From: Paracentrotus lividus
Lineage: Eukaryota > Echinodermata > Echinoidea > Camarodonta > Echinidae
Assembly (NCBI GenBank): GCA_940671915.1
Contig: CALNVZ010003433.1
Span: forward strand, 26,697,381 to 26,761,380
Reading direction: 5' to 3'
Length of the DNA: 64,000 nucleotides
Shown here: in pieces, positions 36,616 to 47,240 of the stretch
Layout: each line of letters begins with the position of its first letter
How positions within the stretch are numbered: position 1 is the first letter of the stretch
The notes under the pieces: model-generated
Database searches by the model: none
Seen by the model: the letters and a program-made list of their open reading frames with translations, nothing else
Told to the model about the DNA's origin: nothing
Position numbers and translations under genes: made by a program

Positions 36616-38109
36616 TTTGGGCAATTCCACGGTAACGAAATTACAATTCAGAGCAATTTTGCTCATTGTTTTTCATAGTATGAATTAAATCTATGATCCA
36701 GATATTTCTAAATACTTTAATATGTTCCGAAGTTCCATCTGCTACGATACAGATACAAAATTTATTAAATATCATGTACAAAGAAAATGCCAGCAGGAGT
36801 AATACGTCGGTAACGGAATTACGGCAGAAAATGGACCTTTTTTTGGACCTTCAACTTTGAAATGAATTTCTCTGAAATTTGAAATATATTTTGAAGTAAT
36901 TGTACTAGATTTCTATTACCTGTTGTGTTAACTTAATCTTGAGAATATTTTTCTCTAGTGTAAGTTATCAGTTACTACATAATCAATAGCGTTTCCAAAA
37001 AATGCAGGGGTAACGGAATTACGAAAATGGTAACGGAATTACGCCTTCTGAATTTTAAATGGAAAAGTAGCCATTTTTAAACATCAGTTTAGCTGAAATG
37101 CATCCACAGTGTTACTTTGTGGTGTAAAGACCTATTAAAACCAAACTGCAAGATAAAACAATGCTAAACTAGAAACCAAACTGTAAAAATACATAATTAG
37201 GTTGTTTATTTAGTTAATACAATGTGAAATTTTTATCAAATTAAGTATACATGTCACCCAAATTGATGTTGGTCTTTCTCGACACAATCTGTGTTGTTAA
37301 TCAACCTGCTATAAACCAAAATTAATAGTCACATATTCTCCCTGAAGGGCCAGAAATCTACTTAATAAGTATGGTAACGGAATTACATCATTGAGGCTGC
37401 TTGGTCACTAAACTACAAAAATTCCAAATAACAGTAATCATCCAGTTGAAATCTATGGCAATGATGCATTTAATGCATGTAACAATTAAAGAAGCACCCT
37501 TTTGCAATAAAAATGCATGTATAAGCATAAGTGCCATTTGGTTATATGTAAACCAAACTACACGTAGAGTATACAGGAACCTAACCCCAGGTAATATCCC
37601 ACAGTAAAGTTACGCATCGTTTAACATTAGCATGTGCCCCGTTGAAAGGGCAACCAGATTTCACCCTTGGGCAACCAAAGTTTGGAAGAAATGATCGAAG
37701 TAGTTACCCAAACTTGTCAACCACATTTTTAGCTAGGCTAAGCTAAGGGACTATGATGTAATGTAATTTTAAATTTGGCCTATCATTATTTTTGCCCCTT
37801 TAGAATAGGTTAAATTATGAAGAGCCCTTCATTCTAAATCACATTCTAAGTTCATACATTGTATAAAAATAGAATCTTCAATGTTAATATTGAATTTTTT
37901 TTTCCCCACAGGGCAATCAGATTTTTAATTTGTGCAACTGTTTTGGAGGAAACTCAAACATTTGGTTGCCCTGCATCATGGGCAACAACTAAAAAATGTA
38001 ATTGTTGAGCGTTTGAACTGTTAAAGGAAAAAAATCAAATATTTTTTGTTCTTGTCTTTCTTTCTTTCTTTTCTTTCTTTTTTCTTTTTTCTTTTTTTCT
38101 TTTTCTTTT

Positions 38110-38190
<81 letters not shown>

Positions 38191-40077
38191 GGGGGGGGGG
38201 CAGATAATTATCTAAATGACAGATACTGGCCTAACAGCAGTTGGTTGAAGTATCAAAATATTGTGTATTTTGGCCTGTAGATGGTCATGTATATATATTT
38301 TTTTTTTTATTCAAAGCTACATGTATGATCCTTATCCAAGTAACAATGTGGAATTTTTATCAAATTACCGTAATTGTACATGTACATGCATCTCAATTAA
38401 TGTTATGTGTCTCTTTATACAGTCTGTGTTGTCAATCACCCTGTTACTACCTAAAATTAATTGTCACATATTTTCCCTGAAACTAAATAAATAAAACGGA
38501 ATTACGATATTGTAACTGCTTGATCACTTTACCTACAAAAAAAATTAAAATTACAGTAATTATCCAGTTGAAATTTGTGATAATGTATTTGTAACATGTA
38601 CAAGTACATAAAAAACACTTTCTTTGCAATTGTAATTCAAATTAGTAATTCAAATTATTATAATCCAATTTTAGGTTCATGTATACAGGTAGTATTTAAA
38701 GGAAAATTAACCATACTTTCAAAAAAGTCATACAGTGTACTCAATGAAAACATCCTCTTATCATTTTTTCTTTTTTTCTTTTTACTTTTTGGGGGACTTT
38801 GGTCAGTTAGAAACTCAGGGATAACTAAAAGCAAAAGTATCATGCATGATGTATCTCTGTTATTGTATGGTGTAAAAAGTACATTGTACGAAGTATGTAG
38901 ATCATTAGAAGTCCAAGTGACAATCATACTAACAAAACATGTAAAGTTGTGACAATACATGTATATGCAGAACTACAAACAGCTGTCAAAAATCTATGTG
39001 CAGGAGTTCATCTCTGACATAAGACTAAAAGATTAGTGGCAAGTTCATGAATATGTATGTCATTAAACAAATGAATGTATCATTTAATGAGAATACATCT
39101 TTATGTACAATTGTTGCTCTTTGAGGGTATTCAATTTAGACCAAAGAATAACTTCAAAGACCTCTACTTTAGGCCAAACACACTTCTGCGGAGCCATTTC
39201 CCCCAGATATTCTATTTTGAGATTACCATTACTAATCCCAGCATCCACCTCTAGCCCTATAATTTTTTGGGCATTTGATTTTATTTTTTTGAAGTACTTA
39301 TTTTTCACCTAATGTCGTCAACGTTGTCAATTTCACTGAGATTCTCATTGTCCTTGTCACTGTCTTTAACTTAACATTTGCAATAGGAATTGGCTCTTCA
39401 TTGGCTTCAGCTGCTCCACCTTGCAACTTGCAACTGAAACTTGTCATACACCTTAAGGCTGACATTCTCAATTTTTAATTTCAGGCCTCACAACAAAGAT
39501 GTTATACACATGTAATTCCGTTACCGTTGTAATTCCGTTACCATGTAATTCCGTTACCAATATTTTCATATGACAGAGTTAAAGTATTAAATATTTTGCT
39601 GTTGGGGTTTTAAGGAATCAAACAAAGGAAAAGAATTTACAATTACACAATAATTCAGCAAACCATTACTTATTAGCAAATTTTTTTCTCTAAAAATTGG
39701 TAACGGAATTACGAAAATTTGGAGCAAATTTTGTCATATTGATTCCGTCAAGAAAGGATCCAGCTCTGGTAATTGTTTTACAATATAGGTATGTGATCCA
39801 CTTACCTCCATTAATGCAAAGAATGCAAAGGAATAAGGGTAAGGATAAGTGATTTATTGAATATTAATCAAATTGGGTCATATTTTCAATTTTCAAGCAT
39901 AGAAAAATCACTGGCATTCCAACGAAAATTTCAGAAAAATTATTTAAGTTATTCACAAAAGGTTTTCTGTTCCTAAAAATATAGGATGTTGTCTATGTAA
40001 AACACATGCTTCATTTGTATTTGACACACTTTCAATTTTCCCATTTTTGCCTCTTCTCATGTGGAATTGCCCATTTG
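36616..40077. mobile_element. 3.5-kb inverted-repeat element, word GGTAACGGAATTACG
   Basis: Ends tttgggcaattccac and gtggaattgcccatttg are inverse copies. A TA borders the left end, but the right border reads TG. The word or a close variant lies at 36631, 36809, 37009, 37029, 37373 and 38494; reversed at 39512, 39529 and 39545; and forward at 39699. Successive intervals include 178, 200 and 344 bp. The centre holds a very long poly-T (38047-38189). The terminal cggtaacg block resembles that of the 40541-41308 element, so the two are related families. No transposase frame seen. Confidence 0.75.
38047..38189. repeat. (CTTT)n into long poly-T tract, then poly-G
   Basis: T-rich CTTT repeats pass into an uninterrupted run of roughly 80 T, ending in about ten G at 38190-38199. 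Length may be inexact in any assembly. Confidence 0.9.
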
Positions 40078-40319
40078 TGTCTTGACCTTTGTCCCATTGG
40101 GTAAAATTGTAGCTTATTGGTTTTGATAACCATATATAGTTATTTTTGTTCTGCTTGACCCCATGAATTAGAATATCAATGTTGCTATTCTTTTTCATTG
40201 ACACATATGACCTAAAAATAAGGTCAAAGTTCAAATAACATGCTGCTAAACAAGGTGGTTAACAAACCACGAGTCTCGCCTGATTTCGCTATCAATAAAG
40301 CACGCAATATGAACTTTTG

Positions 40320-41690
40320 ACCCCAAGATGGCCTTCAATGCAACCTTTGTAGGTATCATATATGTAACAATACCTAATTAACCTTTATTCGAAGTTTAAA
40401 CAAAACTTATGCAAAAAAAAAAGAAATCAGTACACGTTTAAGAAAAGTCGACCTTGAAGTTAACCTTTTGACGCCTATATGGACTTTGATCACATCATCT
40501 CCATCAACAGACATGTGGTATTACCCAAGAATCATTTGTACATGGGCAGTTCCAAGCAAAACAGGACATGGAGCTGAAATTTTAATGTGCCGCTGTGCCT
40601 TTGAAAATGCAAATTAGGATCTGAAATTACCACAAAAGCTTCTTTACAATACAACCAATCATTTAAGTAAAAAAAAAAATTGCGATTCAGTATTCATGCG
40701 CTGAATTTGCAAATTTGCACGTATGGGACTATGGGGCTTTAAATGCCTCTAATTCTTATATCTCGTCACTTTTTGCCAATTTTTTTGGCTTAATGTAATT
40801 GTCATGGTCTACTCCAGCAAACTTTGGTATTAATATTTCTTTATAATTCATTTCTCCTCACGAAAAAGACCGGGAAACCAGATGTCACTCTGTAACCGTC
40901 ACTCCGTAACCGGACAAGGGTTCACGTTTTAAATCATAATTAACAAAATATTCAACCATTTTTTTTAATGCAAGGTGGCATATTATACCTAGAATAACAT
41001 AGAATCCAATCAATAACTCAAAATTGTGATAGCCATTTAAATTTCACAGAGTTTCAGCAAAATGTTTTCTGCTCAAATATGCATGTCCATTTTGCGTCAC
41101 TCCGTAACCACGATTATGAATATTCATATCTCATTAATTAAGAGGATCACTATAAAAAAAATTATCATTTTGAAAAGAGAGTACCATCAGCTTTTGTCAT
41201 GAACCATTTTTTTTAACATAAAGATTAAAGAATGGATGATAAATTTGTTTTTGAATGCTGAAATGTTGCTTCTGAGTGTCACTCCGTTACCTTGGAACTG
41301 CCCACATGTACCAAGTGTGAACACAATTGATAGAGAAATAAAGCAAAAAAAAGTTTAAGACAAGTTGACCTTTAAGTTGACCTTTTTACCCCTATATGAC
41401 CTTTGATCTCAGTATCCTCATCAACATACATGTGGTATTACCCAAGAATCATTTGTACCAAGTGTGAACACAATTGATGGAGAAAAAAAGAAATAAGAGC
41501 AAGTTAAACAAAAACTTTCACATTTTTGTAACAGATGACCACATATCATTCGACCTTTGACCCCTAGATGAACTTTGACCCCATCATCCTTACCAACACA
41601 TACTTGGTATTACCCAAGTATCATTTGTACCAAGTGTGAACACAAATGATATAAAAAAAAGTAAAGAAATGAGAGCAAGTTACACAAAAA
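40320..41690. repeat. Tandem units with TGACC words and phrase CATTTGTACCAAGTGTGAAC
   Basis: Three recognisable units (starting about 40464, 41377 and 41568) share tgaccccatcatcc-like, ggtattacccaag and catttgtaccaagtgtgaac phrases. Unit length is roughly 145-190 bp. The first unit is split by the 40541-41308 element. Confidence 0.75.
40541..41308. mobile_element. 768-bp MITE, word GTCACTCCGTAACC, with proven empty site
   Basis: Left end catgggcagttccaag and right end cttggaactgcccacatg are inverse; TA lies on both sides. The host phrase catttgta/ccaagtgtgaac is interrupted here but intact at about 41441 and 41627. This shows exact insertion at TA with TA duplication. The word occurs at 40884 (variant), 40898, 41096 and 41278, at intervals of 198 and 182 bp. 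Non-coding. Confidence 0.92.
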
Positions 41691-42335
41691 ACTAAAAACG
41701 TAACAGACCAACAGAAAACGTAACAGACCAACAGGAAAAGTGACCACTATAGGTCTCTGCCGAACTTCGTTTAGGCGAGACAAAAGTATTGTTTAGAATT
41801 TTCAAGGCAGGTCATAGGTCAATGAAAACGAAAATTTCTTTGTTCATGGGGTCAAGCAGTTACCAATATCCAATAAAATAAAAGTAAAACGGCCCAATAA
41901 GACTGAGGTCAAAACCCAAAACTTTGGCCGAAACATCTTTCTTGAACCTTGACCTTTGACCTATCGGTTTTTTAAGTTAAACTATGTTGGAACTTACATA
42001 AATATGTTGACTTTTATGAAATCAACCAAAACATAGAGGATTTCATACTTTTAGTTGACAAAATTGACCAAGAAAAAAGGTCAAATATCACAGAAAATGA
42101 GGTTTTTGCTAAAATGATGCCTTTTTCAGGTTGTTAATCATCACATAAATTGACCTTTGACCTAATTTACAGTTCATAAGGGTAATCAGATTGTTGCAAA
42201 ATATCAGGCTGGTATGATGCATGTTGTATTCTTAATTAGTTGTTATTAATATTGTCTATGGATATGTTTTGTCGGGTTGTCCTTAAGCTTGATTCTATTA
42301 TGCATTTAACTATACAGGAACTCGTTGTTTATTAC

Positions 42336-42599
42336 CTGCTCGTAAAACTGTTAAGGTGAAAGAGCAGTCAGTGTTGGTCAAACCGCTACCGTCTGTCACT
42401 GTGTAGGTGACTATAATAGGAGTGCCAACGGTGACCTCAAGTCCAGAAGCATGATCAGGTACGATTGATTCGATCCCAGCATCATCTGTAGCAGTTGGTG
42501 GTGTCCAGGTGAAGGTATGAGTGGTAGTACTATCACCAACAGGAATGATATATGTCTGGTCTGAAGGACATCCACTAACCTCAGGAGGTGTGCTGTCAA
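42336..42599 (-). CDS. HYR exon 3 of the lectin gene
   Basis: 264 nt, phase 1-1, donor gtaata, acceptor tcag before ttgacagc. It reads DSTPPEVSGCPSDQTY, FTWTPPTATDDAGIES, GLEVTVGTPIIVTYTV and TDGSGLTNTDC, ending FTLTVLRAG. It is a complete 88-codon HYR unit. CPSDQT links it to exon 1, and the VGTP segment links it to exons 4 and 5. The mix of shared residues suggests exchange or gene conversion among units. Confidence 0.92.
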
Positions 42600-43307
42600 C
42601 TGATGTATCAAGACAAATCAGAAAAACAGATAATAATGCAGGTTTCACAAATATTTGACATTATTATCCATACAAAGGATTTTAGAGGCCAAATACAAGT
42701 GTTATTTTGGACCCACTACCAAAGTTCGTTGAACTCGCCCAATATTGCTGCCCAATATTAAAAATATTGGGCAGCAAGAGGGAGAATCCCCGAAGGTTGA
42801 ATAAATTACACTGTGGTTAAGCAAAGTGGGATAACCAGAAAGATTAATATGTTTTTTCTTTTGTTGAGGGGGACCAGATATTTTTTTTTTTATGGTGCCA
42901 AGGGCCAATTATTATTGTTATTAATATTTTTTTATACAATTAAGGGGGGGGAGCACTTATTATTTTTTTTAATTATTTTTTGTTCTCGTCACGTCAAAAA
43001 AAAATTTTTTTTTTCTTCTTTTTTTTTTTTGGGGGGGGGGCGATTTTTTCTGCCCCAATTTTGCTTATTAATATTATTATTATTTTTTTTTTCAGAATTG
43101 TTTGAAAATTTGGGGGTTCGTCCTATATGCCTTGTATCAACCTCAAGGCCATCCAATATTTGATAATATTTAAAATTAATGATTGTTTTAGTTGGATCCA
43201 ATAAAACACAAAATAGCAAATCTGTAAAGTCACACTTAAACAGCCTATTTCATATTAAAAATGGCAGCGTTTTACAGTATAACTATCTGGAACTCGTTGC
43301 TTATTAC
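42600..43307 (-). other. Intron between HYR exons 2 and 3; low-complexity T/G tracts
   Basis: Has T- and G-homopolymer-rich sequence at 42850-43092 and an HYR-flank cassette at 43195-43290. An inverted pair, cccaatattg and caatattgg, lies near 42740-42772. No gene. Confidence 0.7.
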
Positions 43308-43571
43308 CTGCTCGTAAAACTGTTAAGGTGAAAGAACAGTCAGTGTTTTTCAATCCGCTACCGTCGGTCACTGTGTAGGTGACTGTGATAGGATTGTCAA
43401 GGGTAACCTCAAGTCCAGATGGATGATCAGGTTCGATAGATGCGATCCCAGCATCATCTGTAGCAGTTGGTGGTGTCCAGGTGAAGGTATGAGTGGTAGT
43501 ACTATCACCAACAGGAATGGTATATGTCTGGTCCTGAGGACATCCACTAACTTCTGGAGGGGTGCTGTCAA
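43308..43571 (-). CDS. HYR exon 2 of the lectin gene
   Basis: 264 nt, phase 1-1. It reads DSTPPEVSGCPQDQTY, FTWTPPTATDDAGIAS, GLEVTLDNPITVTYTV and TDGSGLKNTDC, ending FTLTVLRAG. All HYR landmarks are present. The TLDNP loop is shared with exon 1 and not with exons 3-5, so exons 1 and 2 form one subgroup. Confidence 0.92.
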
Positions 43572-43837
43572 CTGATGTATCAAGACAAAGCAGAAAAAAA
43601 TAACCACACATAATAATGCAGGTTTCACAAAAAATTGAGATCAGAAATTGTTTTTATTGATATTCTTTTTCTGGGGGATTAATAAAACGCGAAAAATTTG
43701 ACATCAGAATTTTTTTTTTAATTGGAATAAATAAAACGCGAACTAGGAAATCTGTACAGTCACATTTAAAAAGCCCATTTTATATTAAATATGGAAGCGC
43801 TGTAGAATATAATTACCAGGAACTCGTTGCTTCATAC
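43572..43837 (-). repeat. Short intron between HYR exons 1 and 2, made of flank cassettes
   Basis: 266 bp consisting of two partly repeated flank cassettes, aattgagatcagaaattg... and tttgacatcagaatt..., each followed by aataaaacgcgaa. The first is identical over about 59 bases to 25986-26044. Confidence 0.8.
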
Positions 43838-44098
43838 CTGCTCGTAAAACTGTTAAGTTGAAAAAACAGTCAGTGTTGTTCAAACCGCTACTGTCTGTCA
43901 CTGTGTAGGTGACTGTGATAGGATTGTCAAGGGTAACCTCAAGTCCAGATGGTTGATCAGGTACGATTGATGCGATCCCAGCATCATCTGTAGCAGTTGG
44001 TGGTGTCCAGGAGAAGGTATGACTGGTAGTACTATCACCAACAGGAACGGTATATGTCTGGTCTGAAGGACATCCACTAACCTCTGGAGGGGTGATGT
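43838..44098 (-). CDS. HYR exon 1 of the lectin gene
   Basis: 261 nt, phase 1-1, acceptor ttttatattag, donor gtatga. It reads DITPPEVSGCPSDQTY, FSWTPPTATDDAGIAS, GLEVTLDNPITVTYTV and TDSSGLNNTDC, then FNLTVLRAG. It is one codon shorter than the others and begins DITPP instead of DSTPP. Its phase-1 start fits the phase-1 end of the exon at 51722-51895, giving ...CKLSDITPPEV. Confidence 0.92.
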
Positions 44099-44358
44099 CT
44101 AATATAAAATTAAGACACATAATTTTATGATGTGTTCTTTTATATTCAATGTTTCACTATTTGTGGCTTGTTCTACGAGTACGATGAGGCTGGCAATGAT
44201 GAGGTCTTCAGATGTATACGATTACGACATGTTTATTCTCAACCCGAAGTTAGAATACTAAAAATATCTGATATGCTTCTTCTTCTTCTTTCTTCTTTCG
44301 TTGGGTTTAATGGCAATCAGTCATATTTGACTATTATCGCCAATGCAAATTTGACATT

Positions 44359-44410
<52 letters not shown>

Positions 44411-44642
44411 CTATATATATATATATATATATATATACTTTTTTTTCTTTTTTATTATGCGATATAGCTATGGTATCCGCTAGTAATAATAGTATAGCGA
44501 ATAGTATATCGCAACATTCAATATTTACTGTTTAAAACGTTTTTGTTTCCTTTTTAAGTGTTGTTTCTTACTGCACTGATATCGGCGTTACAGCCGGGGG
44601 AAAACCGGTTAACGGGTATTAAACATAGTAATACCGTTATTA
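44099..44642 (-). other. Intron start with (AT)n microsatellite
   Basis: No gene. An AT dinucleotide run occupies about 44366-44436, and TTC repeats lie at 44277-44300. Confidence 0.8.
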
Positions 44643-45075
44643 CATTCTAAAAACTGAAGGGGTCTTTTTAGCACTTCAGAGGCTAAACTCAGTGCTTTTT
44701 AAGAGCTAATTGCATAGTGACTGCACTCAAAGTGCTGTTTTAGCACTTTCACGCGAGCTGAAAATGGCGTGACTTTAGCAAAAAATGGCGTGACTTCGTT
44801 GAGATTAGAACCTGGGTGCCCTCCACAAGAAAGGTTGACAAGCACGTTTGACCATTTTACATCTCATGATTGCTAGCAGATCATATTGTTGCATGATGAA
44901 TTTTCTTCAAATTTCATTGCCATGGTCATCTACTATGCTGTCATAATCCAACGTCAGCGGTACTCTTGCATGTCTAGGTGGGCCCCGGTTCGAATCCCAT
45001 ACCGACATTGAACTTTTTTTGTTGATAAATTATCACTTGAGCAAGTGCTAAAATGGCACTTCAGGTGCTGATATA

Positions 45076-45671
45076 CACTGTTAGAACGCGATTTAAAAAT
45101 TTTGTTGTTTAAAAGTTAAACATTCTTGTTTAATATTTAAACATTGTTGTTTAAAACCGGAATAGCGAGGGTTTATAGCCTTAAACAATACCCTGTTTAA
45201 AGACTAGAGTGTAGAAATTAAACAGGTTTGTTTAAACGGGCCGAGGTCAATGTCACCTGATAGTCATGAGCTAATGGCATCACTCGTTTCATGCAAGGTA
45301 AATCAGCACAACATTTCAATCATGGCGAAGGACTTATTCCTCACACATTAAAAAAAAAATGTACGTACAGATGTGTTGGCTGAGTGGATAGAGCGTCTGC
45401 CTCATAATCGAAAGGTCGTGAGTTCGATTCCCCGCCGCGTTAACCAAAAGTTGGAGCATTTTTATTTTTGGAGAGAAGCGTTAAACAATACTGTTGATAT
45501 TTTAAACAACCATTAAACAACAGGTTGTTTAAACTTTTAAACAACAAGAGTGTTAAAGTTTTAAAGAACTACAGGTTGTTTAATTTTTAAACAACGCTAG
45601 CTGTGCGATTCACCGGTTAACACGCAGTTGTTTAAAATTTTAAACAACTTGTTTAATTTTTTCTAACAGTG
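45076..45671. mobile_element. 596-bp nested MITE, ends CACTGTTAGAA, word GTTGTTTAAA
   Basis: Inverse ends cactgttagaa and ttctaacagtg with TA on both sides (45074-45075, 45672-45673). The interior is packed with gttgtttaaa / tttaaacaac words in both orientations. The CAC start and 2-bp target duplication fit animal CACTA/EnSpm-type or Mirage-type elements, though Tc1/mariner cannot be excluded. It contains a tRNA-derived SINE segment. Confidence 0.85.
45371..45446 (+). repeat. tRNA-derived SINE head (Met-like CAT anticodon region)
   Basis: tggctgagtggatagagcg resembles a pol III A box, and gagttcgattcc the B box. Between them, ctcataa resembles an anticodon loop with CAT. T-stem and acceptor pairing are poor, so this is a tRNA-derived repeat and not a working tRNA gene. 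It lies inside the MITE 45076-45671. Confidence 0.7.
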
Positions 45672-45734
45672 TAGCACTTCAAGTGCAGTCACTATACGAG
45701 CAGCCATGAATTAGCGCTTTTAGTTTTTAGAGTG

Positions 45735-46006
45735 TATCAATATAATTAACAGCAGAATATATTGTTAAATAATGAAGCCCCCCCCCCAAAAAAAAAAAAA
45801 AAATAAATAAATAAATAAATAAATAATAATAATTAAATAAATAAAAAAAATCCTCCTTATCTGGAGGTTATTCACGAGTGAACCAACACACTGTCCCCAT
45901 CATTTTTAATCCATTCACCCATGTAGCATTTGCTCAGATGAAATTGAAATCAAGATGCTTGATCCACACCACTTCTTGATGTAATACATGCTTTGCCCCG
46001 AAAATA
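45735..46006. other. Intron spacer with poly-C/poly-A and (AAAT)n
   Basis: Low-complexity run at 45778-45850, otherwise unique. No gene. Confidence 0.8.
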
Positions 46007-46722
46007 CACATGTGGAGAGGTCGTTTCCAAAAGGTACAAGGCCTACATCCATATTTTTTCATTCGGAAAAAAAACACGTTTTTTATTTTTCATTGATAGG
46101 AGTGTCTGTTTGGAATGAAACTTTTATAGATTGTTCTATTCTATGATACTAAACGGAAACCAGTCTCACAAAAATCTAGGTCTACAAGTTTTTCTGTAAA
46201 TGAATTTTTTATTTTTGGTCCTGATGGATGTAGTACCTTTTGAAAACGATATGTCTAAGAGTATGTAAATTGCCATGTACCTCAGCAATTTTTTATTCAA
46301 AAAGGAACTTTTTATACTATGTCATATAGCTTAAAATAGATGCCATGTTTTAAAAAAATCAAACGTTGCATTGAGTGCATAAGTTTTCAAATTTTCACTG
46401 ATGCTCTCGCGAACCCAGGCAACTACGCATTATTTACATGCAATAAAAATAAATACAAGGGACTACATAAACGTGGATGCAGTACCATTTGGAAACGAAC
46501 TGAAATGGAAGTAGTACCTTTTGGAAAGGAAATGATTTTTGAAAGTAATTTTTTAAATTAGTTTTTAAGTAAATTTTTTAATAAATTCCCACCCTGCCCA
46601 TTGAAAATTCATGTTTCTGTTTGTAACAGTGTGTAGAGGTGCTAAAAATTAGTAGATTAATGTTTAAGAATGAATTTTGATGGAAAATGGATGTAGTACC
46701 TTTTGGAAATGAGCTCTTTATG
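46007..46722. mobile_element. 716-bp TA-flanked element, word GGATGTAGTACCTTTTGGAA
   Basis: The left end, through gaggtcgtttccaaaaggtac (first 20 bases paired), is inverse to gtaccttttggaaatgagct at the right. TA lies at 46005-46006 and 46723-46724. The word recurs at about 46226, 46474, 46507 and 46689. The short element 54563-54812 has related ends. Non-coding. Confidence 0.75.
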
Positions 46723-47240
46723 TATCATCCTCCGCTGAGACTGTTATTGCATAATATCCTATTACTTTTTTATTACCACACTGTTTTTGTTACTAAAATA
46801 ACTTTATTTCGTTTTCGGTTTAACGAACCTTCGGCATTACAAAGAACCCTATTTTTTTTTCGCTTAAACGAACCTTCGGAATAACGTACCTCACCCATAT
46901 TTCCCCCTGTTTTCACTGCATCTCATACAATAATTAGATTTCTGGATTACAAGAGAATGATTATTTCATTGTAATTTTTTTTTCACCATAATTATAAAAT
47001 TCCAATTTATCTGTGGTAGGCATAATATGGACAGTTCTTGCATCTTTTATCTTTACATTTATATACATGTAGTCAACATTTTTTTTCTGGTATAATACAT
47101 ACCTACATGTATCATACCAGAAAAACCTACATTATACGAGAATAACCTACATGTATTATACCCGAAGTATTAATTTCGATACTAAAAATAAAGAAAGGGT
47201 GTTCACATAATAATAATAATAATAATGAATGTTACTTATA
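46723..47240. other. Intron interval with small word repeats
   Basis: tttaacgaaccttcgg occurs near 46818 and a variant near 46863. cctacatgta with tataccagaa/tatacccgaa occurs near 47085-47165. (AAT)n at 47209-47226. No gene. Confidence 0.7.

Larger units (their letters stand above)
34660..42310. mobile_element. Composite intronic insertion with long inverted arms, hosting three nested elements
   Basis: Comparison with the uninterrupted HYR flank (gttgtacagtataattacc at 34198-34217) places the edges near 34659 and 42311. The arm 34908-35445 is the inverse of about 42305-41745, sharing gcataatggagtcaag-like, aacatatccatagac, atgattaacaacctg and aaaacctcattttctgtga blocks. Inside it sit TA-flanked elements at 35447-36425, 36616-40077 and 40541-41308. 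Removing them leaves roughly 2.4 kb, rich in TGACCTTTGACC-type words like the 30768-33738 element. No transposase frame seen. Confidence 0.7.
44643..45734. mobile_element. 1.1-kb TA-flanked element, word GCACTT-x-AAGTGC, hosting a second MITE
   Basis: Ends cattctaaaaact and agtttttagagtg are inverse with one mismatch, flanked by TA at 44641-44642 and 45735-45736. Subterminal words of the type gtgactgcact..aagtgct and agcacttcaagtgcagtcac are arranged head to head near both ends. Without the nested element 45076-45671 it would be about 500 bp. Non-coding. Confidence 0.85.

Noticed and set aside
45371..45446. tRNA-Met gene
   Set aside because: A and B boxes are present, but acceptor and T stems do not pair; it lies inside a MITE. 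Called as a SINE head instead.
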